Source: an uncultured Oscillospiraceae bacterium
GTDB lineage: Bacteria > Bacillota > Clostridia > Oscillospirales > Acutalibacteraceae
Assembly (NCBI GenBank): GCA_900541565.1
Contig: UQKB01000002.1
Location: forward strand, 111,057-175,056
Direction: 5' to 3'
DNA length: 64,000 nt
Within the stretch, counting starts at the first letter, position 1, and each line of letters begins with the position of its first letter. Shown here in pieces: positions 1 through 8,166 of the stretch. The translations under genes and the position numbers were made by a program. The notes below the pieces were generated by a model. The model was not told where the DNA came from. It was given only the letters and a program-made list of their open reading frames with translations, and searched no databases.

Positions 1-145
1 TGATCCGCGCAATTTGCGCAACCTCTTCTTCCAGATTGGAATAATCCTCAATATAGATCCCATAGGGCACTGTCATCTGCGCAATATTTCCCGCGGTTTC
101 CAGGTCTTTTATCGGTACGCGTATTTTTATCTCTGTCCAGTCCAA
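1..145 (-). CDS. prmA: Ribosomal protein L11 methyltransferase, N-terminal fragment (cut by window edge)
   Basis: The reverse strand encodes an open frame that runs off the left edge. It begins LDWTEIKIRV and continues with GIYIEDYSNLEEE, which resembles the N-terminal domain of clostridial PrmA, the SAM-dependent methyltransferase that trimethylates ribosomal protein L11. The proposed start is TTG at 145, preceded by an AGAGGTG ribosome binding site about five bases upstream. It follows dnaJ after only 14 bases on the same strand, and prmA after dnaJ is a common order in Firmicutes, which supports the call. Only about 48 codons are visible and the catalytic domain lies outside the window. 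Confidence 0.8.
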   Translation of the reverse strand, partial: MDWTEIKIRVPIKDLETAGNIAQMTVPYGIYIEDYSNLEEEVAQIARI

Positions 146-159
146 AGCGGCACCTCTTT

Positions 160-1302
160 TTACGTTTCTTCAAACATTCCTTTAAGCTTATCAAAAAAGC
201 CCTTTCGTTTTTGATAATTTTTCTCCCCTACTGCCTCTTCAAACTTTTTTAAAAGCTCCTTCTGCTTTGCAGAAAGATTCTTGGGGACCTCTATGGCTAC
301 CCGCACATACTGGTCGCCGCGACCGCGGCCGCCCAAATGCTGGACGCCTTTTCCTTTAAGCTTAAACACATCTCCCGGCTGCGTCCCCTCGTGAATGGGA
401 TAGCTCACCTTCCCGTCAAGCGTAGGAACCGTAACCTCTGCGCCAAGGGCCGCCTGTGAAAACGTAACGGGCAGCTCGCACCATACGTCGTCCCCCCGGC
501 GGTCAAAAATCGGGTGTGGGCGCACGTTTACATATACGTGCAAATCACCGTAGGGGCCGTTATTGACACCGGCATTCCCATGGCCGCTTACGTTTAAAAC
601 CCTGTCGTCGCTGATGCCTGCGGGAATATCCACGTCTACCGTGCGCTTGGTTTTTGTACGGCCTGTACCCATACATGTGCGGCAGGGCGTTTCTATGACC
701 CTGCCCTTGCCCTTACAGGCATCACAGACACGCGCCGTCTGGATCATGCCAAACGGTGTGCGCTGGCTGATCTTTACCTGTCCCGTTCCGCCGCAGGCCT
801 TACAAACCTTGGGCGCGGTCCCTTTTGCAGCCCCGCTTCCGGAGCAGTCCTTACATGTGCTGATATTTTGATACGTTACCGTTTTTCTGCAGCCTTTTGC
901 CGCCTCTTCAAACGATATATGCACCGTCGTTTCAATATCTGTGCCCCTTCGCGGCGCGTTCGGGTTTTGATGCTGCCTGCCGCCAAACCCGCCGAAAAAG
1001 CTGTTGAATATATCGCCCAGGTCAATGTCCTGTGTAAACGGGCTTCCGCCCGCGGCGCCCGCGCCATAGCTGGGGTCTACCCCCGCATGGCCAAACTGGT
1101 CGTAACGCGCGCGTTTGTCTTTATCGGAAAGCACCTCATATGCTTCGTTTACTTCTTTAAATTTTGCCTCTGCCCGCTTATCCCCCGGATTCAGGTCTGG
1201 ATGGTACTTTTTTGCAAGCTTTCGGAACGCTTTTTTGATTTCATCGTCAGAGGCGTTTTTGGGAACCCCCATAACCTCGTAAAAATCTCTTTTTTCTGCC
1301 AA
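160..1302 (-). CDS. dnaJ: Chaperone DnaJ (Hsp40)
   Basis: Cytoplasmic co-chaperone that delivers unfolded clients to DnaK and stimulates its ATPase. The 380 residues have the full type I architecture: an N-terminal J domain with the HPD motif at residues 34-36, a Gly/Phe-rich linker around 70-115, a zinc-binding domain with four CxxCxGxG-type repeats ([32 protein letters not shown]), and the C-terminal substrate-binding domain. Length is normal for the family. It is the last chaperone gene of the hrcA-grpE-dnaK-dnaJ run and shares HrcA/CIRCE control from upstream; the 143-base gap to dnaK could hold a processing site, but I see no clear promoter in it. Confidence 0.98.
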   Translation of the reverse strand: MAEKRDFYEVMGVPKNASDDEIKKAFRKLAKKYHPDLNPGDKRAEAKFKEVNEAYEVLSDKDKRARYDQFGHAGVDPSYGAGAAGGSPFTQDIDLGDIFNSFFGGFGGRQHQNPNAPRRGTDIETTVHISFEEAAKGCRKTVTYQNISTCKDCSGSGAAKGTAPKVCKACGGTGQVKISQRTPFGMIQTARVCDACKGKGRVIETPCRTCMGTGRTKTKRTVDVDIPAGISDDRVLNVSGHGNAGVNNGPYGDLHVYVNVRPHPIFDRRGDDVWCELPVTFSQAALGAEVTVPTLDGKVSYPIHEGTQPGDVFKLKGKGVQHLGGRGRGDQYVRVAIEVPKNLSAKQKELLKKFEEAVGEKNYQKRKGFFDKLKGMFEET

Positions 1303-1445
1303 AACTACGCCCCCTATGTACTTAAAAGTTACGCTTTATTATCATACTCCAAAACAGCGTTTTCGTCTACACCTGTTTCCATATTTATAAACGCAGGGTG
1401 GGGCAGGTAACCCCTGCCCCAGTCGTTTTTCTTTTCTGTTTGCTA

Positions 1446-3281
1446 TTATTCGACGTCTTTAAAATCTGCGTCGTATACATTGCCGTTGTCCGCACCCTGC
1501 TGTGGCTGTGCACCGCCGTTTGCTTCCGGTGTGGGCGCACCCTGCGGCGCGGCCTGCTGGTAAAGCTTTGCAGTGATCTCGTGCAAAGATTTTTCCATAT
1601 CCTCCCTGGCTGTTTTAATAAGCTCTATATCATTTTTGGAAATGGCCTCTTTTACCGCTGCCATTTTTGTATTCAGCGCGGTTTTGTCCGCTTCATCCAT
1701 TTTACCGCCGTTTTCGTTTAAAAGCTTTTCCACCTGGTAGCACATATTTTCGGCCTCGTTCTTTACGTCGACCTCTTCGCGGCGCTTTTTGTCCTCCGCG
1801 GCAAATTGCTCGGCTTCTTTAACAGCTTTATCAATATCTTCCTTAGACATGTTTGTGCTGGAAGAAATGGTGATCTTCTGTTCCTTGCCGGTGCCCAGAT
1901 CCTTTGCAGATACGTTTACAATACCGTTTGCGTCAATATCAAATGTGACCTCAATCTGCGGTACGCCGCGCATTGCGGGTGCAATACCGGTCAGCGCAAA
2001 CAACCCCAGCTGTTTGTTATCGCGTGCAAACTCTCTTTCGCCCTGCAGGACGTTGATCTCTACCTGTGTCTGGTTGTCTGCTGCGGTGGAAAAGATCTGG
2101 CTCTTTTTCGTGGGAATTGTCGTGTTGCGCTCAATAATCTTTGTCATAACGCCGCCCATGGTTTCTACCCCCAGGGAAAGCGGTGTAACATCAAGCAGCA
2201 GAAGGCCGTCTACCTCGCCGCCCAATACGCCTGCCTGGATCGCAGCGCCGATTGCAACACATTCGTCGGGGTTAATGCCTTTAAACGGTTCTTTTCCAAT
2301 GAGGCTCTTTACCGCTTCCTGTACGGCCGGAATTCTGGAGGAGCCGCCGACCATAAGCACCTTATCGATTTTGTCAATGGAAAGCCCGCTGTCCTGCAGC
2401 GCCCTTCTGACAGGCCCCATGGTATTCTCTACCAGGTCGGCCGTAAGCTCGTTGAACTTTGCCCTTGTCAGCGTCAGGTCCAAATGCTTAGGGCCCGATG
2501 CATCAGCCGTGATAAACGGCAGGTTGATCGCGGCCTGTGTAACGCCGGAAAGCTCGATCTTTGCTTTTTCCGCAGACTCCTTCAGGCGCTGCATTGCCAT
2601 CTTATCATTGGAAAGGTCGATCCCCGTTTCGGCCTTGAAGCTTTGTACCATCCAGTCCATTACGCGTTTGTCAAAGTCGTCGCCGCCCAGGCGGTTGTTA
2701 CCGGCTGTAGCCAAAACCTCCTGCACGCCGTCGCCCATTTCTATAATAGAAACGTCAAACGTACCGCCGCCCAGGTCATATACCATAACCTTCTGGTCCG
2801 TCTCCTTATCGATCCCGTAGGAAAGTGCCGCCGCCGTGGGCTCGTTGATAATACGTTTTACATCCAAGCCGGCAATTTTACCGGCGTCTTTTGTCGCCTG
2901 GCGCTGCGCGTCTGTAAAATACGCGGGCACAGTAATAACAGCCTGTGTGACCGTTTCCCCCAGGTAGGCTTCCGCGTCTGCCTTAAGCTTTTGCAGAATC
3001 ATTGCAGAAATTTCCTGCGGTGTGTAGCTTTTACCGTCTATTGTTACCTTGTAGGACGAACCCATTTCTCTTTTTATAGAAGAAACAGTTCTGTCCGGAT
3101 TTGTGATTGCCTGGCGCTTTGCCACCTGGCCAACCATTCTTTCGCCCGTCTTTGAAAATGCAACGACGGACGGCGTGGTTCTTGCTCCTTCCGCGTTTGC
3201 AATAACGACGGGCTCGCCGCCTTCTATCACTGCTACGCATGAATTTGTCGTACCTAAGTCTATACCGATTGTCTTTGCCAT
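1446..3281 (-). CDS. dnaK: Chaperone DnaK (Hsp70)
   Basis: ATP-dependent Hsp70 chaperone of the cytoplasm. The protein starts [15 protein letters not shown], the family's phosphate-1 motif, and continues through the nucleotide-binding domain ([13 protein letters not shown], then [11 protein letters not shown]), the interdomain linker [12 protein letters not shown] and a substrate-binding domain, ending in a Gln/Gly-rich tail. The start at 3281 is chosen over an in-frame codon 15 bases upstream because a GGAGG ribosome binding site (3290-3294) lies at proper spacing; this gives 611 residues. Third gene of the CIRCE-controlled chaperone operon. Confidence 0.98.
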   Translation of the reverse strand: MAKTIGIDLGTTNSCVAVIEGGEPVVIANAEGARTTPSVVAFSKTGERMVGQVAKRQAITNPDRTVSSIKREMGSSYKVTIDGKSYTPQEISAMILQKLKADAEAYLGETVTQAVITVPAYFTDAQRQATKDAGKIAGLDVKRIINEPTAAALSYGIDKETDQKVMVYDLGGGTFDVSIIEMGDGVQEVLATAGNNRLGGDDFDKRVMDWMVQSFKAETGIDLSNDKMAMQRLKESAEKAKIELSGVTQAAINLPFITADASGPKHLDLTLTRAKFNELTADLVENTMGPVRRALQDSGLSIDKIDKVLMVGGSSRIPAVQEAVKSLIGKEPFKGINPDECVAIGAAIQAGVLGGEVDGLLLLDVTPLSLGVETMGGVMTKIIERNTTIPTKKSQIFSTAADNQTQVEINVLQGEREFARDNKQLGLFALTGIAPAMRGVPQIEVTFDIDANGIVNVSAKDLGTGKEQKITISSSTNMSKEDIDKAVKEAEQFAAEDKKRREEVDVKNEAENMCYQVEKLLNENGGKMDEADKTALNTKMAAVKEAISKNDIELIKTAREDMEKSLHEITAKLYQQAAPQGAPTPEANGGAQPQQGADNGNVYDADFKDVE

Positions 3282-3343
3282 ACTGCATTCCTCCAAAATT
3301 GTTGAATTGTAACGATTTCTGCTTACCTGTTGATCTATATCAA

Positions 3344-3937
3344 TCAGCCGCAGTTTGCGACCTGTACCATAGCGTGGCGGATAATTTTTTCACCCGTCTT
3401 ATACCCCTTTTGAAAAACCTGTGCAATGGTGTTTTCCGCAAGCGTTTGATCCTCTATGCGGGAAACGGCGTTATGCAGGTTTGGGTCAAACGGTTCGCCC
3501 TGTTCCCCAAAGGGTTCCACCTTGAGCTTTGCAAGCGCAGATAAAAGCTGGCTGCTTACCAGCTCCATCCCTTTTCTAAATTCTTCGGGCGCATCCTTTG
3601 CAGACTGCAACGCAGCGTCTATGCTGTCCGCCACCGGCAGAATTTCCGCAATTGCTTTGGCCGTTGCGTCTGCATATATGTTTTGCTTTTCAATGGTAGT
3701 TCGTTTGCGATAATTGTCATACTCCGCAGCTAAGCGCATAAAGCTTTCCTTTTGCGCTGCAAGCTCTTCCTGCCGTGCTGCAAGCTCTTCCTGCGCTTCT
3801 AAAAGCGCCTGTGCGTCTTTTTCCTTTTTGCTTTCTTTCTTTTTGGGGCTTTTTTCCTTTGGCTGCTCCTCTTTGTGTTGCTGTTTGGCCGCGTCTTTTG
3901 TCACGGCCTCTTTTTCTTCCTCTTTTGGCTTACCCAT
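3344..3937 (-). CDS. grpE: Nucleotide exchange factor GrpE
   Basis: Dimeric ADP-release factor for DnaK. The 197 residues start with a long, highly charged Lys/Glu-rich segment (about 1-45), then a coiled-coil region rich in [17 protein letters not shown] heptads, then the conserved GrpE core with [21 protein letters not shown] and a C-terminal beta domain containing PNLHNAVS and [17 protein letters not shown]. The operon position between hrcA and dnaK is the standard one. The extended lysine/glutamate N-terminus is longer than in Gram-negative homologues but common in Firmicutes. Confidence 0.97.
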   Translation of the reverse strand: MGKPKEEEKEAVTKDAAKQQHKEEQPKEKSPKKKESKKEKDAQALLEAQEELAARQEELAAQKESFMRLAAEYDNYRKRTTIEKQNIYADATAKAIAEILPVADSIDAALQSAKDAPEEFRKGMELVSSQLLSALAKLKVEPFGEQGEPFDPNLHNAVSRIEDQTLAENTIAQVFQKGYKTGEKIIRHAMVQVANCG

Positions 3938-3991
3938 TTTTATCCCTTCCTTTCGTCTTCAATCCCTATATTATAAAAGCCAAAACCGTCT

Positions 3992-5020
3992 TTACAGCTC
4001 CAGCAGCTCACTGATCAGTGTTCCCACTGTGCTGCAAATTAATTCCAGCCTGCCTATATTTCGGCTGTAATCCATGCGTACCGGCCCTATAATCCCAACG
4101 GCGCCCGCAGGCTGCCCCGCGATCTTGTAACGGCCTGTTATAACCGAGCAGTTTTTAAGCTCCTGCCTGCCGCTTTCTTCCCCAATAAAAACGCTTGGAT
4201 CTTCCTTTGCACACAGCAGCAGGTCGGCCACATCTTTGGAGGCGTTTAAAAATTTCATAACGCCCCGCACGTCCGCCATATCGTAATCTGCCTGAAACAG
4301 CAAATTTGTCTGCCCATGCAGGCTGACGTTCATCCCGGATGCCTCTTTTGCAGACTCCATAACCGCCATAAGCACATTGGGCATCAGCATGGCAAGCTCT
4401 CCGAAGCTGACAGCTGTGGTCTGTATAAACGCGGGCGTTACGTCCTGGGTAGGCACGCCGCTGAGCGCTTCGTTTAAAAGCCGCCCAAAAACCTTTACAA
4501 TTTCAGGCGTAAGCACATAATCGCACCGAAACAGCCGGTTCTTCACCATGCCGGTTGAAGTGATCAGCACGGCCATCGCCGTTTGCCTGCCCGTTTGCAC
4601 CAGGTGTATTTTGCGGATCTTCGCGTCGTCCCCGGGCGGCGTAGTCGAAACAGCCGCATAGCCTGACAACATGGCAAGCACGGCAGAGCCCTCGCTTAAA
4701 ATGTGCTCCGGGTCGTCTGCGGCGGCAAACAGGGCCGCTTCTATGGTTTCCCTGTCTTTTCTTGCAACGTCGCGCGGCTGCATAATATGGTCCAGGTAAT
4801 GCCTGTAGCCCTTATGCGACGGCACCCTGCCCGCCGATGTATGCGGCTGGAGCAAATACCCCATTTCTGCCAGGGCAGCCATTTCGCTGCGGACCGTGGC
4901 CGAGGATACCGATATATCCAAATGTTCAAGCAACGCTTTAGACCCCACAGGCTCGCCGGTCTGAATATAGCTTTCTACAATGGCCATAAGGATTTTGCTC
5001 TTTCTTGGTGCAAGCTCCAT
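3992..5020 (-). CDS. hrcA: Heat-inducible transcriptional repressor HrcA
   Basis: Repressor of the class I heat-shock genes, which binds CIRCE and is folded by GroEL. The N-terminal winged-helix domain (about residues 5-75) holds SKALLEHLDISVSSATVRSE and the conserved LLQPHTSAGRVPSHKGYRHY; the rest is the GAF-like HrcA dimerisation domain ending in NIGRLELICSTVGTLIS. A GTG nine bases upstream is in frame but lies inside the AGAGGTGG ribosome binding site, so the ATG at 5020 (342 residues) is preferred. First gene of the operon, with its own operator just upstream, so it is autoregulated. Confidence 0.97.
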   Translation of the reverse strand: MELAPRKSKILMAIVESYIQTGEPVGSKALLEHLDISVSSATVRSEMAALAEMGYLLQPHTSAGRVPSHKGYRHYLDHIMQPRDVARKDRETIEAALFAAADDPEHILSEGSAVLAMLSGYAAVSTTPPGDDAKIRKIHLVQTGRQTAMAVLITSTGMVKNRLFRCDYVLTPEIVKVFGRLLNEALSGVPTQDVTPAFIQTTAVSFGELAMLMPNVLMAVMESAKEASGMNVSLHGQTNLLFQADYDMADVRGVMKFLNASKDVADLLLCAKEDPSVFIGEESGRQELKNCSVITGRYKIAGQPAGAVGIIGPVRMDYSRNIGRLELICSTVGTLISELLEL

Positions 5021-5063
5021 ATCTTCCACCTCTTTTCAGGGTATGCCAACAGCCTGTCAGTTG

Positions 5064-5090
5064 TTAGCACTCTAAAGGCAAGAGTGCTAA
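5064..5090. promoter_or_regulatory. CIRCE operator (HrcA binding site)
   Basis: A perfect match to the CIRCE inverted repeat: TTAGCACTC (5064-5072), nine-base spacer, GAGTGCTAA (5082-5090). It sits between the -10 box of the hrcA promoter and the hrcA start, at the expected transcription start, so bound HrcA would block initiation of hrcA-grpE-dnaK-dnaJ. Confidence 0.98.
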
Positions 5091-5099
5091 TCTGACTAT

Positions 5100-5128
5100 A
5101 ATTTACCATTGGAGCGGGTATTTGTCAA
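5100..5128 (-). promoter_or_regulatory. Sigma-A promoter of the hrcA operon
   Basis: On the minus strand TTGACA (5128-5123), 17 bases, TAAATT (5105-5100). The consensus -35, ideal spacing and directly adjacent CIRCE make this the operon promoter. Confidence 0.9.
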
Positions 5129-5217
5129 GGGGTTTATTTGTAAACTAATTATTAATATCGCCCGTTTTTAACGCTTTTTTCCTGTGCCGGGCAAAAAAGC
5201 GGATTTTTTATTTTCTA

Positions 5218-5246
5218 TTGACTTAACTGTGTGAATTTACTATACT
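5218..5246 (+). promoter_or_regulatory. Sigma-A promoter for the two small membrane protein genes
   Basis: TTGACT (5218-5223), 17-base spacer, TATACT (5241-5246). It is divergent from the hrcA promoter and lies 33 bases before the ATG at 5279. A longer in-frame reading beginning at 5231 would start inside the promoter and is therefore not used. Confidence 0.85.
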
Positions 5247-5278
5247 TTGATTTAGATAAAGAAAAGGAGAACGGCGTT

Positions 5279-5599
5279 ATGTGGATTGCAATTCTTTCCG
5301 CTTTTATATGCCTGCTGATTGCGGTGATCCTTTTTACGCCGCTTTTCCGCGGTGTACCGCTTTTTCGCCCTGTTGCGCTCTTTTTCATATTTGAAGGCGC
5401 ATGGGTGCTTGCAAATTTCCTGGTTACACAAATCTGGCCGGGAACGGATGCAATGCAGTGGATTCATTACACGGGGATTATTGTGTTTGGCGGGTATCTT
5501 CTGCTCTGCCTGTTTTACAGCCGTCCCAGAAAGGGAAAAGACGAAAAGCGGCAGGAAAAAGCAAAAAAGCGCAAAACACGCAGAGAAACAAAGAGGTAA
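5279..5599 (+). CDS. Small two-helix membrane protein of unknown function
   Basis: A 106-residue protein I do not recognise. It starts MWIAILSAFICLLIAVILF, a membrane segment, followed by a second hydrophobic stretch and a third around GIIVFGGYLLLCLFY, then a strongly basic tail rich in Lys and Arg (about 30 residues). The start at 5279 is fixed by an AAGGAG site (5264-5269) and by the promoter just upstream. The next gene follows after nine bases and also encodes a membrane protein, so the two are probably co-transcribed and may act together. Confidence 0.75.
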   Translation: MWIAILSAFICLLIAVILFTPLFRGVPLFRPVALFFIFEGAWVLANFLVTQIWPGTDAMQWIHYTGIIVFGGYLLLCLFYSRPRKGKDEKRQEKAKKRKTRRETKR

Positions 5600-5608
5600 A
5601 AGCTGTAA

Positions 5609-5890
5609 ATGGGTTATGTGTATGCCGCCATGTGGCTGATTGTAGGAATTTACCTGATTTATACCGGCGCAAAAGAAAACAGGCTTTTCTGTTTTTTAGG
5701 CGCTTATTTTGTCTTTCTTTCCATTTGGTGGTTTGTTGACGAATGGATACCGGTAAATATGCTTGACGGCGTTTACGCTGTGGTGCTGCGCTGTATATCC
5801 GGCGCGGTGCTGCTGACAGCGGTGGTCATATACGTTATACAGAAAAAGGCAAAAAAACACAACAGCCACAGCGGCGATAAAGACGGCTGA
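5609..5890 (+). CDS. Small hydrophobic membrane protein of unknown function
   Basis: A 93-residue protein with three predicted membrane segments (around residues 3-20, 25-45 and 55-83) and a short basic, Lys/His-rich cytoplasmic tail. I recognise no family. It lies nine bases after the previous small membrane gene and is followed within ten bases by an intrinsic terminator, so the two genes form a closed two-gene unit. No clear ribosome binding site is visible upstream (only AAAGAGGTAAA), which fits translational coupling. Confidence 0.7.
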   Translation: MGYVYAAMWLIVGIYLIYTGAKENRLFCFLGAYFVFLSIWWFVDEWIPVNMLDGVYAVVLRCISGAVLLTAVVIYVIQKKAKKHNSHSGDKDG

Positions 5891-5899
5891 TCATGCACC

Positions 5900-5923
5900 G
5901 GGACGGTTTTCCGTCCCTTTTTT
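5900..5923 (+). terminator. Intrinsic terminator after the small membrane gene pair
   Basis: Seven-pair stem GGGACGG / CCGTCCC with a TTTT loop (5900-5917), followed immediately by a run of T. Confidence 0.9.
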
Positions 5924-5954
5924 ATTTATCCTATTTCTAACTGCCCGTTGTCGT

Positions 5955-5988
5955 TTGACACACGATCGACCTGCCTGCATACTATAAT
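5955..5988 (+). promoter_or_regulatory. Probable promoter of the ytaF-like gene
   Basis: TTGACA at 5955-5960 and TATAAT at 5983-5988 both match consensus but are 22 bases apart, too far for a normal pair. CATACT at 5979-5984 would give an 18-base spacer. Either way a start near 5990-5995 would place all the hairpins described for 5994-6164 inside the leader. Confidence 0.5.
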
Positions 5989-5993
5989 ACTGT

Positions 5994-6164
5994 GCGGAAA
6001 CGAAGCTTCTTTTTCCGCTTTATATAGAAAGGGCGGTAAAGCCCTTCCCGGCGCCGGCCGGAGGGCCATGGCCCTCCGGCCGGCGCTATACGCCCACGAT
6101 GCAGGAAATCCCATTGTCACAAAATATACGCACCCCCATATTTTGTTAAAAAGGGGGTGCTTAA
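5994..6164 (+). promoter_or_regulatory. Highly structured leader of the ytaF-like gene with alternative hairpins over the ribosome binding site
   Basis: Seen directly: GCGGAAA/TTTCCGC (5994-6018), AAGGGC/GCCCTT (6029-6046), a perfect 36-base palindrome (6051-6086), then two overlapping hairpins. In the first, ACAAAATAT (6119-6127) pairs with ATATTTTGT (6138-6146). In the second, GCACCCCC (6130-6137) pairs with GGGGGTGC (6153-6160). The loop of each contains one arm of the other, so both cannot form as simple hairpins. The second hides the GGGGGTG ribosome binding site of the gene at 6165. This layout is like the expression platform of a translational riboswitch. MntP-family genes elsewhere are often controlled by the manganese (yybP-ykoY) riboswitch, but I cannot find that aptamer's conserved core here, so the ligand or factor is unknown. 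Confidence 0.6.
6051..6086. repeat. Perfect 36-bp GC-rich palindrome
   Basis: The sequence reads identically on both strands from 6051 to 6086, centred on CCATGG, with GCGCCGGCC as its outer arm. It is almost entirely G and C, in contrast to its flanks, and has no T run, so it is not a terminator. No second copy is present in this window. It could be a hairpin of the leader RNA or a dispersed repeat. Confidence 0.95.
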
Positions 6165-6713
6165 TTGAGTGCGCTGCTGCTTGCCGTCTCTTTAAGCATG
6201 GACGCATTGGGAATCGGCATATCGTATGGGCTGCGGGGGATAAAAACTTCCGCTGCTGCAAAGCTTGTCATTGCGCTTATTTCCGTTATTTTTACAGCCG
6301 CCGCCGTCTTCTTTGGGAAGCTTTTGCTGCTTGTGATCCCCGCAGGCACAGCAAAGCTTCTTGGCGCGCTGATGCTGCTTGCCTTTGGAGCGTATATTGT
6401 CTGTTCCGGCCTGCTGAAAAAACCGGAGCAGTTTGACAGCGACTGCTCCAAGCACATAGACCGTGCCGAAGCGTTATATCTTGGGGTCGCGCTTTCCATA
6501 GATTCCTTTGGCGCCGGGATCCTCTTTGCTGTTACGGGGGTAACCTCTTACTTTGTTCCCTTTCTTGTGGGCATATGCCAGCTTTCATTTTTGTGCAGCG
6601 GGATTGGGCTTGGCAAAAAAATTACGTCGTTTAAACGGATCCCGCAAAATTTGTTCGCCGTATTTTCCGGTATTCTGCTCATTGTAATTGCCCTGCTGCG
6701 CCTGGTCTTATAG
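6165..6713 (+). CDS. ytaF: YtaF/MntP-family membrane protein
   Basis: A 182-residue integral membrane protein with about six hydrophobic segments in two related halves. Each half starts with the family signature: SLSMDALGIGISYGLRG near the N-terminus and ALSIDSFGAGI near residue 110, with acidic residues inside membrane helices. This matches the family that holds sporulation membrane protein YtaF and the manganese exporter MntP; the Asp-Ser-Phe-Gly form leans to YtaF. Translation starts at TTG 6165 after AGGGGGTG. That ribosome binding site is one arm of a hairpin, so expression is probably controlled at translation. Substrate is not established; a divalent cation is the obvious candidate. 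Confidence 0.85.
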   Translation: MSALLLAVSLSMDALGIGISYGLRGIKTSAAAKLVIALISVIFTAAAVFFGKLLLLVIPAGTAKLLGALMLLAFGAYIVCSGLLKKPEQFDSDCSKHIDRAEALYLGVALSIDSFGAGILFAVTGVTSYFVPFLVGICQLSFLCSGIGLGKKITSFKRIPQNLFAVFSGILLIVIALLRLVL

Positions 6714-6783
6714 ATACCGGAAAATTGATCCATACTATATTTTGTGTCCCACACTTTTTTTGCAAAAAAACTGTGAAAAATGC

Positions 6784-6812
6784 TTGCATTTTCGTTAAAA
6801 TAATGCTAGTAT
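6784..6812 (+). promoter_or_regulatory. Promoter of rpsT
   Basis: TTGCAT (6784-6789), 17 bases, TAGTAT (6807-6812); the transcript would start about 30 bases before the rpsT ATG. Confidence 0.75.
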
Positions 6813-6849
6813 GATTTGTACACGAATCTGAGCAAAAGGAGGTGGGACC

Positions 6850-7110
6850 ATGCCAAATATCAAATCAGCAAAAAAGCGCGTTAAGGTGATTGCTGTAAAA
6901 ACAGCCAGAAACAAGGCCTGCAAATCTGCTTTAAAAACAACGCTTAAGAAAGCTTATATGGCTGTCGAGAACAACTCGGCCGACAAGACAGAAGCGGTAC
7001 GTCTTGCAATGAAGAAAATTGATCAGGCGGCTGCAAAAGGGATCCTGCACAAGAACACCGCTGCAAGAAGCAAGTCCGCACTTGCCCGCAAGCTCAACGC
7101 TTCCGCATAA
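6850..7110 (+). CDS. rpsT: 30S ribosomal protein S20
   Basis: An 86-residue, Lys/Ala-rich protein, [14 protein letters not shown]..., matching S20, which binds the 5' domain of 16S rRNA in the small subunit. It ends [14 protein letters not shown], and [13 protein letters not shown] is the conserved C-terminal block. An AAAGGAGGTG site is well placed. It is a single-gene unit with its own promoter and terminator, as is usual for rpsT. Confidence 0.98.
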   Translation: MPNIKSAKKRVKVIAVKTARNKACKSALKTTLKKAYMAVENNSADKTEAVRLAMKKIDQAAAKGILHKNTAARSKSALARKLNASA

Positions 7111-7130
7111 GATTTTTGAGCGTAAAACGC

Positions 7131-7160
7131 AAAAGCAGAGCAATTTGCCCTGCTTTTTTT
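7131..7160 (+). terminator. Intrinsic terminator of rpsT
   Basis: AGCAG pairs with CTGCT across an inner GCAA/TTGC stem with one mismatch (7134-7154), followed by eight T bases. Confidence 0.8.
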
Positions 7161-7265
7161 GTTTTTACACGGGTATTTTTCTTTTATGTTTTCCTGTTTT
7201 TTCCGACATTTTTTTAACACGGTTTGAACATTCCCTGAATTTTATTTTTCGCTTTTATAAGACGG

Positions 7266-7294
7266 TTGACTTTTTTTTAAAAACTGGGTATGAT
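7266..7294 (+). promoter_or_regulatory. Promoter of the 49-residue membrane protein gene
   Basis: TTGACT (7266-7271), 17 bases, TATGAT (7289-7294), about 36 bases before the ATG at 7337. Confidence 0.8.
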
Positions 7295-7336
7295 AGTACT
7301 ATAATTACCGTATAAATTTATTTGGGGGTATTTGTT

Positions 7337-7486
7337 ATGAAAAAAAGTAAACTTGGCGTTTTCCTTGCAATTATTGCCTCCGTAGCTGCGGTTACCGCCG
7401 CGGTTACCGCTTTTTTAATTATTAAGGAAAAGAAAAGGAAAGATGACGAAGAGTTGGAGCGGTATTTGGACTGCTCGATCCAGTAA
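7337..7486 (+). CDS. Small single-pass membrane protein (49 residues), unknown function
   Basis: Reads MKKSKLGVFLAIIASVAAV..., one membrane helix (about residues 6-30) with an Ala/Val-rich core, then a charged tail KEKKRKDDEELERY ending DCSIQ. GGGGGT stands ten bases before the ATG. A consensus-like promoter upstream and a strong terminator 15 bases downstream frame exactly this reading, which is the best evidence that it is a real gene. I recognise no family. Confidence 0.7.
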   Translation: MKKSKLGVFLAIIASVAAVTAAVTAFLIIKEKKRKDDEELERYLDCSIQ

Positions 7487-7500
7487 CAAAGTAAACACGA

Positions 7501-7531
7501 ACAGGACAGCATGTATGCTGTCCTGTTTTTT
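7501..7531 (+). terminator. Intrinsic terminator of the 49-residue protein gene
   Basis: Twelve complementary bases ACAGGACAGCAT / ATGCTGTCCTGT (7501-7526) almost touching at the loop, then a T run. It points plus, away from the minus-strand CBS gene. Confidence 0.92.
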
Positions 7532-7549
7532 GGTTTTATGCACTTTTTT

Positions 7550-7987
7550 CTACTGCGCAACGGCCTGCAGGGGCCTTTTTTCTTCCTGCCACTGGTTTTG
7601 GTAAAAATATTTTAGAACATCCCGCCTTGTCACGATCCCCATAAAGGATCCCCGGTCGTCGGTCACAGGCACAAAGTTTTGATCCATCGCTTTTAACAAA
7701 AGCGCATCCATCGTTATGTTCACCCGCACGGCGGGGTTCCATCCCGCTTTTAAAATATCGCGCACCGTATATTTTTCCTCGTCCTTCAGGCTTTGGCCGC
7801 CGTTGTCCAGCACGCTCCATAAAAAATCCCCTTCGCTGACCGTTCCAACGTATGTACCGTCCCTTGCGATAACCGGGATCGCCGTATACCCGTGGTAACG
7901 CATTTTTTCAAGCCCTTGCCGCAGCGTATTATCTTCATACAAAAAAGCTACATCGCATTTGGGCTTTAAAAGCATAACAATATTCAT
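7550..7987 (-). CDS. CBS-domain protein
   Basis: A 145-residue cytoplasmic protein made of two CBS motifs and nothing else: one around residues 8-65 (MRYHGYTAIPVIARDGTYVGTVSEGDFL), the other around 75-130 (LLKAMDQNFVPVTDDRGSFMGIVTRRDVL). Paired CBS modules bind adenine nucleotides or related ligands and act as energy or nucleotide sensors; the partner here is unknown. The ATG at 7987 is preferred to a reading 26 codons longer because AAGGAAGG stands five bases upstream. It has a short hydrophilic tail and no fused effector domain. Confidence 0.88.
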   Translation of the reverse strand: MNIVMLLKPKCDVAFLYEDNTLRQGLEKMRYHGYTAIPVIARDGTYVGTVSEGDFLWSVLDNGGQSLKDEEKYTVRDILKAGWNPAVRVNITMDALLLKAMDQNFVPVTDDRGSFMGIVTRRDVLKYFYQNQWQEEKRPLQAVAQ

Positions 7988-8109
7988 GTAAACCTTCCTT
8001 TTAAGCTGTATTTGCTTTTTATTATAGCAGGTCTTTTCCAAAAATTTGAAAACAAATTGTAACATTCACGCAGCCGGCTGAATTTTTGGAACCCCTCTCC
8101 CCATAGTTG

Positions 8110-8155
8110 CAGACATTCCCCGGAGGAAAACTCCTCCGGGGAATGTCTGTTTTTT
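8110..8155 (+). terminator. Strong plus-strand hairpin terminator with no plus-strand gene in front of it
   Basis: An 18-pair perfect stem (CAGACATTCCCCGGAGGA at 8110-8127 with its complement at 8132-8149), four-base loop, then six T on the plus strand. On the minus strand the stem lies just after the spoVAE stop, but there is no T run on that side. The nearest plus-strand gene ends at 7486 with its own terminator. Confidence 0.85.
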
Positions 8156-8166
8156 GCCCGGTTGCG

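Noticed and set aside
1806-3155. Long plus-strand frame opposite dnaK
   Set aside because: A shadow of the highly biased dnaK codons; no start signals and no recognisable domain.
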